A stretch of DNA of 64,000 nt from Inia geoffrensis (taxonomy: Eukaryota; Chordata; Mammalia; Artiodactyla; Iniidae), in NCBI GenBank assembly GCA_036417435.1, contig CM070910.1:17425501-17489500 (forward strand), read 5' to 3'. Both the position numbers and the translations under genes were made by a program. Under the pieces are notes generated by a model that made no database searches, was not told the DNA's origin, and was given only the letters and a program-made list of their open reading frames with translations. Positions 22,970 to 33,795 of the stretch are shown piece by piece. Each line of letters opens with the position of its first letter. Position 1 is the first letter of the stretch.

Positions 22970-23504
22970 CAAACTGACTTATAATCTTAGCACTAGCTAG
23001 CTCTTTCTGTACAGAGAGAACTAAATAAAAGTTTGTTCATAAACTTGATAAACTATACTGGAATTTAGAGCCTTTGGGAGTGTATCCTCCACTACAAATC
23101 ACTTTCCTCTCTAAACGTGGCAAGATTATTTCTATCTATAATCATCTGAATTGAAAAACATGGGCTCTCATCTTAACTTTCCTCTAAATGGCAGTGGCAG
23201 AACTGGGTACACTAATTTAGCAAATACTAATTGCAAAAAAAAAGTGTTTAGCAAATACGTATTGAGGGCCTACTTTATTTATGTGAACTTAAATTGGTGC
23301 CTTACTTAACTTGAGAAGTAAAAATATGAAAACTTAGAACTTTAAGTGGTCTATCTTAACAAAAAAATAAGCATATTGATTTCATTTTCAAAGAACCTTT
23401 TTTTAAATTAGACTTGCAGTTTTCGTAAGTAAATAGAGAGGCCTGTGCTTACAGGAGGAGAGAGAGAGAATAAACAGCACATGTCATGCTGTGTATTTAA
23501 GAGA
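22970..23504. other. Unassigned sequence
   Basis: No gene or recognisable repeat, apart from short A runs and a gag-rich patch at 23,456-23,470. Confidence 0.5.
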
Positions 23505-23668
23505 CAAGGTTATAGCAAATAAATGCACACATCAAAAAAGGAACACCTCAAGGAACTAGAAAAAGAAAAACAAACTAGGCCAAAGTTAGCAGAATGAAAG
23601 AAATCATAAACATTACAGCAGAAACAAATAAAATAGAGAATAGAAAACAAATAGAAAAAAAATAAACA

Positions 23669-23877
23669 GGGCTTCCCTGGTGGTGGAGTGGTTGAGAGTC
23701 CGCCTGCCGATGCAGGGGACGCGGGTTCGTGCCTCGGTCCGGGAAGATCCCACATGCCGTGGAGCGGCTGGGCCCGTGAGCCATGGCCGCTGGGCCTGCG
23801 CGTCCAGAGCCTGTGCTCCGCAACGGGAGAGGCCACAACAGTGAGAGGCCCGCGTACCGCAAAAAAAAACCCCAAAA
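23669..23877 (+). mobile_element. CHR-type SINE nested in the older L1
   Basis: Starts gggcttccctggtgg, has the ggttcgtgcc B-box region and ends in an A/C-rich tail. Its A box is altered (tggtggagtgg instead of tggcgcagtgg). It splits the L1 between the asparagine/lysine-rich region and the RT domain. Confidence 0.93.
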
Positions 23878-24814
23878 AACCCTAAGAGTTCACAAACCCT
23901 TAGCTATAGAACGAAGGAAAAAAGAGAGAAGACTCAAATAAAATCAGAAATGAAAAGGAGATATTACAACTGATGCCTCAGGGGGAAAAGACCCTTATGA
24001 ACTATTATGAACAACTATATAGCACCAAATTGGATAGCCTAGAAGAACTCGAGAAGTTCCTAGAAACATACAAACTTCCAAGGCTGAACCAAGAAGAAAC
24101 AGAAAACTTAAACAGACCAATAACTAATAGAGCGACAGAATCAGTAATCAAAAACCTTCCAACAGAGAAAAGCCCAGGACCTTCATGGATGAACTCTGAA
24201 ACATTCAAAGAAGATATCAATCCTTCTTAAACTCTTCCAAAAAAGATAAGAAGAAACATTTCCAAATTCATTTTATGAGGCCAGCATCACTCTGATACCA
24301 AAGCCAGACAAAGACACCACAAGAAAAGAAAACTACAGGCCAACTCTTAATGAACATAGATGCAAAAATCCTCCATAAAATGTGAGCAAACCAAATTCAA
24401 CAGCACATTAAAAGGATTATACACCATGAACACGTGGGATTTATTTCTGGGATGCAAGGACTGTTAAACATACACAAATCAATCAATGGTTTACATCACA
24501 TTAACAGAATGAAAGATAAAATTTTGGCAAAATTCACCATCCATTCATGATAAAAACTCTCAAATAGATACGTGTAGAAAAACTTACCTCAACACAATTA
24601 AGGCTATATATAAAAAGCCCACAGCTAATATGAGAATCCATGAGAGAAAACTGGAAGATTTTTCTCTAAAACTAAATATAAAGCCAGGATGTCCACTCTC
24701 ACTATTTCTATCCAACATAGTATTAGAAGTTCTAGCCAGAACAATTAGACAAGGAAAATAAATAAAAAGCATCCCAATTGGAAAGAAAGAAGTAAAATTA
24801 TCTCTGCAGATGAC

Positions 24815-25316
24815 ATGATCATATATGTAGAAAAACCTAAAGACTTGACAAAAGAACTGTTAGAACTAATAAACAAATTCAGTAAAATTGTAGGATACAA
24901 AATCAATAAACAAAGTCTGTGGTACTGTACACTAACAACAAAGTATCTGAAAAGGAAATTAAGAAAACTATCTCACAATAACATCAAAAAGACTAAAATA
25001 CTTTTGAATAAACTTAACCAAAGAGGTGAAAGACTTGTACACTGCAAATTATAAAACACTGATGAAGGAAATTAAAGAAGACAGAGATAAATGGAAAGAC
25101 ATCCCATATTCATGGACTGGAAGAATTAATATTGTTAAAATGTCCATACTACCGAAAGTGATCAACAGATTCAGTGTAATTGCCTTCAAAATCCCAATGG
25201 CATTCTTAATGAAATTTTTAAAAAATCCTAAAATTCATATGCAACTGCAAAAGGCTCCAACTAACCAAAGCAATCTTGAGCAGGAAGAGCAAAGCTGGAG
25301 GCATGCCACTGACTAA
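24815..25316 (+). pseudogene. L1 ORF2 remnant (RT palm and thumb region)
   Basis: Two frames carry recognisable ORF2 sequence. 24,815-25,054 begins just after the damaged FADD motif (MIIYVEKPKDL…YKINKQSLW), and 25,026-25,316 continues with [16 protein letters not shown] and [12 protein letters not shown]. The frame change between them is one of many in this element. Confidence 0.8.
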
Positions 25317-26367
25317 TTTCAAAAAATTTACAAAGCTACAATAATAAAAATAATATGATTACTAGCATAAAAACAGACACATAGACCAACGGAATAGAAT
25401 GGAGAGTACAGAAATAAATCCACACATTTATGGTCAGCTGATCTTCAACAAGGGTGCCAAGAATACACATGGGGAAAGGACAGTCTCTTCAATAAATGGT
25501 AATGGGAAAATTGGATATATATACGCAGAAGAATGAAATTGAACCTTATCTCACACCATATTAAAAAATCAACTCAAAATTGATTAAAGACTTATATATA
25601 AGACCTGAAATTGTAAAACTACTAGAAAAAAAACATGGGTAAAAAGCTTCTTGCCACTGGTCTTGGCAATGATTTTTTTGGAAATCAAAAATGATGACAA
25701 AAGTACAGGCAATAAAAGCAAAACCAGACAAGTGTAATTGTGTCAAACTAAAAAGCTTTTGCACGGCAAAGGCAACAATTACCAGGATAAAAAGGCAATT
25801 ATGGAATGGGAGAAAATACTTGCAAGCCATATGTCTAATAAGGGATTAATATCCAAAATATATAAGAAACTCATACAACTCAGTAGCAAAAACCCCCAAA
25901 TAACCTGATTTAAAAAATGGGCAAAGAACCTAAATAGATATTTCTCAAAAGAAGACATACAAATGACCAACAGATACGTAAAAAGGTGCTCAACATCATT
26001 AATCATAAGGAAATGCAAATCAAAACCACAATGACTTATCACCTCACACCTGTTAGGATGACTATTATCCAAAAGACAAAAGATAACAAGCATTGGCAAG
26101 GTTGTAGAGAAAAGAGAACCCTTGCGCATTGTTGGTGGGAATGTTAATTGGTGCAGCCATTATGGGAAGCAATATAGGTTCCTCATAAAATTAAAAGTAG
26201 AACTACCATATGATCCAGCAATTCAAATTCTGAGTATATACCCAAAGGAAATGAAATCAGTATCTTGAACAGATATTTGTACTTCCATGTTCATTGTACC
26301 ATTATTCACAATGGCTAAGCTACGGAAACAACCTAAATGTCCACTGATGGATGAATGGATAAAGAAG

Positions 26368-26493
26368 TTTATATATACATATACACAAATATATATCTGT
26401 GTGTATATGTGTATATATATGTATATATATATATGTGTGTATATATATGTGTATATATATGTATATATATGTATATATATGTATGTATATATA

Positions 26494-26548
<55 letters not shown>
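26368..26548. repeat. TA/TATG microsatellite inside the older L1
   Basis: Alternating tatatg, tgtgta and long pure TA units. It sits where late L1 ORF2 would reach its stop, and it produces long spurious tyrosine/isoleucine frames on both strands. Confidence 0.95.
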
Positions 26549-26551
<3 letters not shown>

Positions 26552-26825
26552 CTGAGGCCTTGAAGAAGAAAGAAATCATTTGTGACAACGTGAATAAATC
26601 TGGAGGACCTTATGCTACGTGAAATACATGGAAAGACAAATATTGAATGACCTCATGTATGTAATCTAACGTAGTCAAACTCATAGAAGTAGAAAGTAGT
26701 ATGAGGCTGTTAGGGCAAGGGGGAAAGGGAAATAGGAAGATGTTGATAAAGGGTACAAACTTCCAGTTATGCAAGATAAGTTCTGGAGAGCTAATGTGCA
26801 GCATGGTTACTAGAAAGCTGCTAAA

Positions 26826-28284
26826 TCAGAATCAATCTAAAAAGAATTTTTTTTTTTCTCGGAGTGATTGAAAGGGAGCATGAAAGGATGTCAGGCTGAC
26901 AGATGGATTACTGCTAATATCTGCAACCAGAAAACAAGGCCAGGCTGTGGATCTCGGTGTGAAATTGCAAGTCTTCTATCTATTTCAGGAGATCACACTG
27001 GAATAGCTTATTTTATTTCCCAGTCCTCCCCCTCTTCTCCTACATACACAGCAGCTGTTATACCTGATGAGATCTTCAAGGACAGTGCCAGAGATATATT
27101 CCTTGAAACTTTCCTTTTCCAAGACCTTATTTTCTTTTTTTTTTTTTTTTTTTTTTGGTGTGGAACAATTTATAAAAGCTGAAAAGCTTATAGATATATG
27201 TTGCTCTACGGTAAAGAGGCAATCCCTAATATCAGATTATATACTGAAAGGTAAAACACTGACTGTCTTTAGCATGGTCCAACATCTCCTTCTAAGGTCA
27301 TTTCCTCTGGGTGATCTCACTTCTCATATGCCCTACACACTGCTGTTCATCATTGCCGCCTTGACTCAGACTGCCTGCCTCAAGTTTTTTTTTTTTTTTT
27401 CCACTTTTCTGACCATTTCCATGAGCCTCCTCCTATCAAAGTTTATCTTCTTTATTTTCTGACACCAATAAAAAGAGACATGCCAAGTCTAGGCTCACGC
27501 TGGGTTTAATATTTGAGAGTCTACTCTGTGTATGTCTACTCCAGTTATTTTCATTTAAACAAATGGCGACTGAAACGCATTGCCTTAATCTAATTTAATG
27601 CATATGGAAGAGTAGAAATTTGGACAGTGAGGCAAGATGGTACTGTCCCATCTCAAATTACACGACAAAGGTGACTATTACCCCTCTATATAAAGAGGGG
27701 TTTATGCTTTGATCTTCAAAAATAACAGTCAACTTCTACTGTAGTTGAATCACTTACTATTCAAGTGCCAGAGTTTGACATTATTTTTTCCTGGATATTA
27801 TATTTTCTTACCTTGACACTTAGATAATTTTAAATATTTTGAATATCCTTCGTATTAACAGTCTGGTTTTTGGATATGAAACATTCTGAGTGTTCCATCA
27901 TGAAACAATGAGCTTAACAGCAAATTCCCATAATCTACTAACAAAATGGTTATAGACTTTCAACAGCAGGATCATCTTCCTTCATTTTCCGAAATCAACT
28001 AACTTAAAGGCCATCAATGATGATGTGGCATCTTGTATTCCCTTATCATCAAAGGGAAGTCAAGAGAGCATGGCTCTAGTTCCTATTTTTTCACCAATTA
28101 GTGGTATGTCATTGAGAAAATGACATCATTGCTCTGGGCCTCTACACGTTGAGACTGGATTCAGTGATCTTGAAATTTTTCAGATTGCAGATTCTTTAAG
28201 AATTGGATGAAAACTGGTCCATCTATCACATACACAGATATATACCATTTTTTTGCATACATTATTATTCTATTTGTTATAATA
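26826..28284. other. Unassigned sequence with two T runs
   Basis: No gene or recognised repeat. T runs at 27,135-27,156 and 27,385-27,400 could be tails of undetected antisense retroelements, but I see no recognisable body next to them. Confidence 0.5.
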
Positions 28285-28508
28285 TCATGGTTAACGGAGC
28301 CAGTTCTGGCCCAAGTTTGAATTCCACTTTCACCACTTACTAGTTCTGCAACCTTGGGAAGGTCACTAAATCTCCCTAATTTCAGTTCCTTACCCATTAA
28401 ATAGGGAAAATAACTCCTACTTCCTAGGACTATTGCCAATTTAAATATATGTAAAAGTACTTAACTCAGTGTCTGGCCCATAGCAGGCCCTCAATAAACG
28501 ACAGGTAA
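28285..28508 (-). repeat. MIR SINE
   Basis: Clear antisense MIR: aattccactttcaccactta, ctgcaaccttgggaagg, ccattaaatagggaaaataa and the closing gccctcaataaacg. All landmarks occur in the right order. Confidence 0.85.
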
Positions 28509-28522
28509 AAAAAGAAATTTAT

Positions 28523-28867
28523 GGGGGACTTCCCTGGTGGCGCAGTGGTTGGGAGTCCACCTGCCAGCGCGGGGGGCACAGGGTCGATCCCTGGTCCAGG
28601 AAGATCCCACGTGCTGGGGAGTAACTGAGCCCGTGCGCCACAGCTACTGAGCCTGAGCTCTAAAGCTCACGAGCCACAACTACTGAGCCCATGTGCCACA
28701 ACTACTGAAGCCTGCGCACCCGGAGTCCGTGCTCCACAAGAAAAGCCACCACAACGAGAAGCCCTTGCACCACGACAAAGAGTAGCCTCCACTTGCCGCA
28801 ACTAGAGAAAGCCTGCATGCAGCAATGAAGACCCAACGCAGCCAAAACAATAAATAAATGAATAAAT
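28523..28867 (+). mobile_element. Long CHR-type SINE
   Basis: Sense copy of the ~300-bp form: ggacttccctggtggcgcag head, three ctactgagcc/ctactgaagcc repeats, gaagacccaacgcagcc and an (aaat)n tail. The string aaatttat at 28,515-28,522 and 28,868-28,875 is a possible short target-site duplication, uncertain because the tail is A/T-rich. Confidence 0.9.
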
Positions 28868-29332
28868 AAATTTATTTTAAAAAATTGATGAAGCCAGAAA
28901 CAAAACAAAACAAAAAAACAAACCCAAACCAAATAACTCACTGGATTAGATTATCTCTAAAATTTTACTCTATGTATTTTTTAAAAATAATTTTATTTTT
29001 TAGAGCAGTTTTAGGTTCACAGCAAAATTGAGCGAAGGCACGGAGATTTCCCATATGCCCCCGTCCCCACACATGCCTTGCTTCCCCGCTATCAACATCC
29101 CCCACCAGAGTGGTACATTTGTTACAACTCATCAACATACACTGCCACATCATTATCAAAGTCCATAGTTTACATTAGGGTTCTCTTAGTGTTGTACATT
29201 ATATGAATTTGGACAAATGTATAATGACATGCATCCCATTACAGTATACAGAGTAGTTTCACTGCCCTAAAAATCCTCTGTGCTCTACCTGTTCATCACT
29301 TCCTCCCTCCAAGCCCTGGTAACCACTGCCTT

Positions 29333-29536
29333 TTATTTTTTTGTGTGGTATGTGGGCCTCTCACTGTTGTGGCCTCTCCCGTTGCGGAGCACAGGCTCCG
29401 GACGCGCAGGCTCAGCGGCCATGGCTCATGGGCCCAGCCGCTCCGCGGCATGTGGGATCCTCCCGGACCGGGACACGAACCCATGTCCCCTGCACTGGCA
29501 GGCGGGCTCTCAACCACTGCGCCACCAGGGAAGCCC
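29333..29536 (-). mobile_element. CHR-type SINE, nested
   Basis: Antisense full-length short CHR SINE with a T-rich tail at 29,333-29,341. The 11-base duplication accactgcctt at 29,322-29,332 and 29,537-29,547 frames it exactly. Confidence 0.95.
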
Positions 29537-30188
29537 ACCACTGCCTTCTTTTTTACTGTCTCAATAGTTTTGCCTTTTCCAGAGTATCTTATAGTTGAAA
29601 TCATATACTGTAGTGTGTAGTCTTTTCAGACTGGCTTCTTCTACTTAGTAACGGGCCTTTCCTCTCCATGGCTTGACATGGCTTGATAGCTCATTTCTTT
29701 TTAGTGCTGGATAATATTCCATTGTATGAATGTACCACAGTTTATTTATCCATTCACCTACTGAAGGACATCTCAGTTGCTTCTAAGTTTTGGCAGTTAT
29801 GAATAAAGCTGCTATAAACAGCCATGTGAAGGGTTTTGGTGTGGACATGTTTTGAACTCTTTCTGGGTAAACGTCAAGGAGCACAATTACTGTATTGTAT
29901 GGTAAGAGTATGTTTAGTTTTGTAAGGAACCGCCGAACTGTCTTTCGAAGCGGCTATGCTATTTATTGTTCTTACCAGCAATGAATGAGAGTTCTTCTTG
30001 CTCCACAAAAGCTCCAGAATTTGGTGTTTTCAGTGTTCCAGATTTTGGCCATTCTAATAGGTGTGTAGTGATATTTAATTGTTTTAACTTGCATTCTCCA
30101 GTGACATATGATGTGGGGCCTCTTTTCATATGCTTATTTGCTATCGGTGTATGTTCTTTGGTGAGGTATCTGTTAAGATCTTTGGTCC

Positions 30189-30399
30189 TTTTTTTTTTTT
30201 TTTTTTTCCAGTACGCGGGCCTCTCACTGCTGTGGCCTCTCCTGCCGCGGAGCACAGGCTCCGGATGCGCAGGCCCAGCAGCCATGGCCCACTGGCCCAG
30301 CCGCTCCGCGGCACTTGGGATCCTCCCGGACCGGGGCACAAACCCGCGTCCCCTGCATCGTCAGGCGGACTCTCAACCACTGTGCCACCAGGGAAGCCC
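30189..30399 (-). mobile_element. CHR-type SINE, nested
   Basis: Antisense short CHR SINE with a T run at 30,189-30,207. Flanked by tctttggtcc (30,179-30,188) and tctttggccc (30,400-30,409), a 10-base duplication with one mismatch. Confidence 0.95.
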
Positions 30400-30825
30400 T
30401 CTTTGGCCCATTTTAAAAATTGAGTTCTCTGTTTTCTGATCACCGAGTTTTAAGGTTTCTTTTTATATTTTGGATAACAGCCGTCTATCAGATATGTCTT
30501 TTGCAAATATTTTCTCCTAATCTGTGGCTTGTATTTTCATTCACTTTACATCATCTTTCACAGGGCAGAAAATTTCTATTTTAGTGAAGTCCAGCTTGTC
30601 ACTTCTTCCTGTCACGGATCATGTACTTTGGTGTTTTACCTCAAACGTCACTGCCAAACCCAAGATCATCTAGATTTTCTCCTCAGTTACCTTCTGGGAG
30701 TTTTATAGTTTTGCATTTTACATTTACGTTTTTGATCCATTTTGAGTAAATTTTTGTGGAGAGCAATCTCTGTCTGCATTAATTTTTTTTCATGTGGGTG
30801 TTTAGTTGTTGCAGTTGGTGTTCAA

Positions 30826-31300
30826 CTTTATAAAGAAGTAATATTTATTGATTACTACAGCATAGTGTTTAAGTCTGCATTTACCAAGCAAGCATCACAG
30901 AGTGCTGTTTTTCAAAATATTCTCTGGGGACAAGTTAGAGGGTTGGATGCACGAGAGGTGTTCCATCTAACAAGTAGGGGGAGGCACTGCATCTATCTCT
31001 CCCTTTTTAAGATCTACAGCATTCATAGCATAGTAAAAGCTCTGACGAGTCCTAAAATAAAGACAATCTGCTCACAGGTTATCTCTGTGTTTCCGAAACT
31101 GGTTCGCTCACTTTTTGCCCTCAATCCTACTAATTTCTCCAAGAATTAATGCTCCTGAACACACTTCCAGAGATGCTTTTTTGGTCTGGTATTCTTTTTC
31201 CTCCTCTAAATCTCATCTTCATCAGGGAATTGCGTTCTTACTTATTGAGAGGACATTATGTACAGTGGACATCAGTATTGCTGGAATATTAAGTACATAT
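30826..31300. other. Unassigned sequence
   Basis: No gene or recognised repeat. It follows the antisense L1 and runs to the SINE at 31,314. Confidence 0.45.
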
Positions 31301-31313
31301 AAAAATAGCTATA

Positions 31314-31528
31314 GGGCTTCCCTGGTGGCGCAGTGGTTGAGAGTCTGCCTGCCGATGCGGGGGACGCGGGTTCGTGCCCCGGTCTGGGAGGAATACCACA
31401 TGCAGCGGAGCGGCTGGGCCCGTGAGCCATGGCCGCTGAGCCTGCGCGTCTGGAGCCTGTGCTCCGCAATGGGAGAGGCCACAGCAGTGAGAGGCCCGCG
31501 TACCGCAAAAAAAAAAAAAAAAAAAAAA
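31314..31528 (+). mobile_element. CHR-type SINE
   Basis: Sense copy with the full A box tggcgcagtgg, B-box region and a long A tail (31,507-31,528 and beyond). The 13-base duplication aaaaatagctata lies at 31,301-31,313 and 31,529-31,541. Confidence 0.96.
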
Positions 31529-31541
31529 AAAAATAGCTATA

Positions 31542-33644
31542 CAGGATGGATGAACTCAGTGATATATTTTGTCCATGTCCACAACACCTAAAACACAGCC
31601 CAACCAATGAAAATTCTTCGCACACTAAACGCCAACAGCTAATTATACTTGCAGTCAAATGCAGCGAGAGACTCCCTGTTAAAACTACAGTTGCAACACT
31701 CACACCCTACAAATACTGAATACGATAGTACTTCACGTAGTTCTTCATCCACAGAGACACATGGCTGACATCTGTTTAGTTATTTCATCAAAGTATTCAA
31801 CTGAGAGCTGTGGAAAATAATTTGGAAGCTATAAATAGTCACTGAATTGATATATGTGAGAGCATCATGCTGACATTGGCTGCTCTGAATGTTTGATGTT
31901 GAAATTTGGGTTACAATATCAGGCTTGGGATACCGATTTGATACCAAATATCCATTAACTAGACTAAAATCTATCAAACACTCAGAAAATATCAACCCCT
32001 TCTCTTTTAGTCCATCCAGATCCTCCAAAAATCTTGCTAGTTTCCCCTTTGCCTCTTTATCTGGACATAGATGGTATATCTGCACTAGTGATCTTAACTG
32101 TTACCAGAAACTTGGATTACAGAGGCAGGAAATGAAATATTGAAAAAAAAGTGAGAAAGAAAAAACCTCATGAAAAAAACCAACAAAAAGATTAAAAAGT
32201 TTAAAAAAAATGAGGGGAATGAAGTTTAGCTTCTGGGGTTGAAAGCATTGAGTGGAAAACACAGTAATGTGTTTTTAACATTCATAGGAATTATTATACA
32301 TATTTTATGGGGGGAAAACTTAAAACAGAGAAGAGACTCCAAAATTCTGTCATATGCAAACAACATATACTGGAAATAAATAACTCCATCTTGCATCTGA
32401 GCAAAATAACTGTTTGAAAGTTCTTGTTTTCCAAGAATTCTGAATAACCCACAGGGTTTCTATTTTTTTCAGCACATGCTTATGTTTTACAGGCAGTTTC
32501 AGGACTGGATTTCCAATAAATGCTTTCTATGGATAAAACTTTTATATTAAAAAGAAAATGTACAATAAGGCAGAGGCTTTTTTCTAGCCCCTATAAGCCT
32601 CAGAATTCTGCAGACACCAGTTTAAACTGGTATTGCGTTTTTACCAGTTGCTTAACAGGACTTTGCTCCATTAAGCAGGCACAGAAATTTAAAAAAATAT
32701 TTGAAGTGACACACTACATCATAGCTGGAAACAACAAGACATTTAAAAGGTCTTTTGTATAACATGTTGCGAGTTGCCAGCTGTTTTTCTGATCCATAGA
32801 GCAAATCCTGCACTGAAAGACTGCTACCCAGAAGGCATGCACCGACATTGATTTCAATCCACCAGCTCTCCCGGTGGATCAGATGGCATCTCAGCACTGG
32901 AATCAGTATTGCTATCACATACTCATCTGTCGCCTCATGGGACAAGAGCTGCAAGAAATATGAAGGGAAATTGCTCCCGTTAGGGGACAGCTACATTTTT
33001 TTGTAAAAAAAAAAAAAAGCCACCACCTATAGTGTGCATGTTAAAATGATGCTTAACTAAAAAAGAATCCACCCTTTTCTGCCCAAATATTAACACACTC
33101 AGCAGAATAATACATTATTTCTGCTTCCCAGCCCTATTCTTAGCCTTCCTTGGAGGTGAGCTAACCAAGTTCTTTTCAAGGCCGTGTGTAAGTGATTTGT
33201 CTCAGAAACTCACACCCAAAGTCATTTCAGAAAAATGTCTGAAGTGGCTGCCATTTTGCCTTTGTGTCCATTTCCATCCTTGTGCACATACCCACCAAAG
33301 GAAGGACTCCTTCACTCGGTGAATCGGATTCAGGGATGTTTCTACATTTTTATTTATTCTCCAATTTCAGGGTGGCCCGTTAGATTGAAGGACTGCAACC
33401 ATTTGGGGGAAAGCAATTTCAAATTTTAACTTATTTTCTAAGCCAAAAATAAAGTGGCTTCACTTGATGGAAAGAAGTGTCATCCTCCTAAGAGTTCATT
33501 AGCTCTCTAAGCTTTCACTTTTTCACATGGACAGCAGGACACTGACTCCCAGTAAATGTTTGTGAAGCTCAGTAATTCCAAAGAGTCTGACTTAAGGCTA
33601 GGCTCACAGAAAAAATAGCCCCTAGCCCCAAACCACATACTTAT
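31542..33644. other. Unassigned, possibly conserved non-coding sequence
   Basis: No transposon recognised over ~2.1 kb and no gene. 32,500-32,960 has few simple repeats and a mixed composition that could be conserved non-coding DNA, but that is an impression only. It includes a perfect 16-bp palindrome accagtttaaactggt at 32,616-32,631. Confidence 0.4.
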
Positions 33645-33645
33645 A

Positions 33646-33691
33646 TCCATCCATCCATCCACCCACCCATCCATCTATCCATCTATTCATC
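33646..33691. repeat. CCAT simple repeat
   Basis: Tandem ccat units with accc and ctat variants. It adjoins an L2 fragment. Confidence 0.9.
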
Positions 33692-33795
33692 CAACAAATA
33701 TTTACTAAATACTCACCCATTATGTACCTGAAAATACAGCCATGGATAAACAGACAGGTCTCCTTCTGTCATAGGACTCACCATGTAGGAGGGAG
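33692..33795 (-). repeat. L2 LINE 3'-end fragment
   Basis: The antisense L2 tail reads aacaaatatttactaaatac, then tacagccatggataaacagac, as in many old L2 copies ('ttattgagcac … atacagcagtgaac'). Confidence 0.6.

Larger units (their letters stand above)
23505..26825 (+). mobile_element. Older 5'-truncated L1, defective
   Basis: It enters ORF2 within the region before the RT domain and runs to the 3' UTR. Readable parts include PRLNQEETENLNRPI (about 24,070), MIIYVEKPKDLTKELLELI (24,815 on), [20 protein letters not shown] (about 25,100) and the late ORF2 peptides up to about 26,320. It is more diverged than the L1 at 585-6360, and its RT motif FADD is lost by a 4-base deletion near 24,806. 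A CHR SINE and a TA-rich microsatellite lie inside it. The 3' UTR fades out near 26,825; no flanking duplication was found. Confidence 0.85.
28975..30825 (-). mobile_element. Old L1 3' half, antisense, with two nested SINEs
   Basis: Antisense landmarks run in order: 3' UTR (gagcagttttaggttcac), the end of ORF2 (gataatattccattgtatg, gcagttatgaataaagctgc) and then further upstream ORF2 sequence (tttgcaaatattttctcc, attttgagtaaatttttgtg). It is old and has no usable frame. CHR SINEs at 29,333-29,536 and 30,189-30,399 interrupt it. Confidence 0.8.

Noticed and set aside
26287..26622. Tyrosine/isoleucine-rich frames on both strands
   Set aside because: They are produced by the TA/TATG microsatellite.
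27135..27400. Two T runs as tails of antisense retroelements
   Set aside because: No retroelement body can be recognised next to either run.
30141..30443. Open frames of about 100 codons over SINEs (also at 44,593-44,919, 29,296-29,604, 31,115-31,591, 23,510-23,875, 52,397-52,720)
   Set aside because: The same peptide texture appears at every CHR SINE in both orientations, so these are SINE-derived and not genes.
33646..33691. Regularly spaced short repeats as a CRISPR-like array
   Set aside because: It is a simple CCAT repeat with no spacers, in a mammalian genome.
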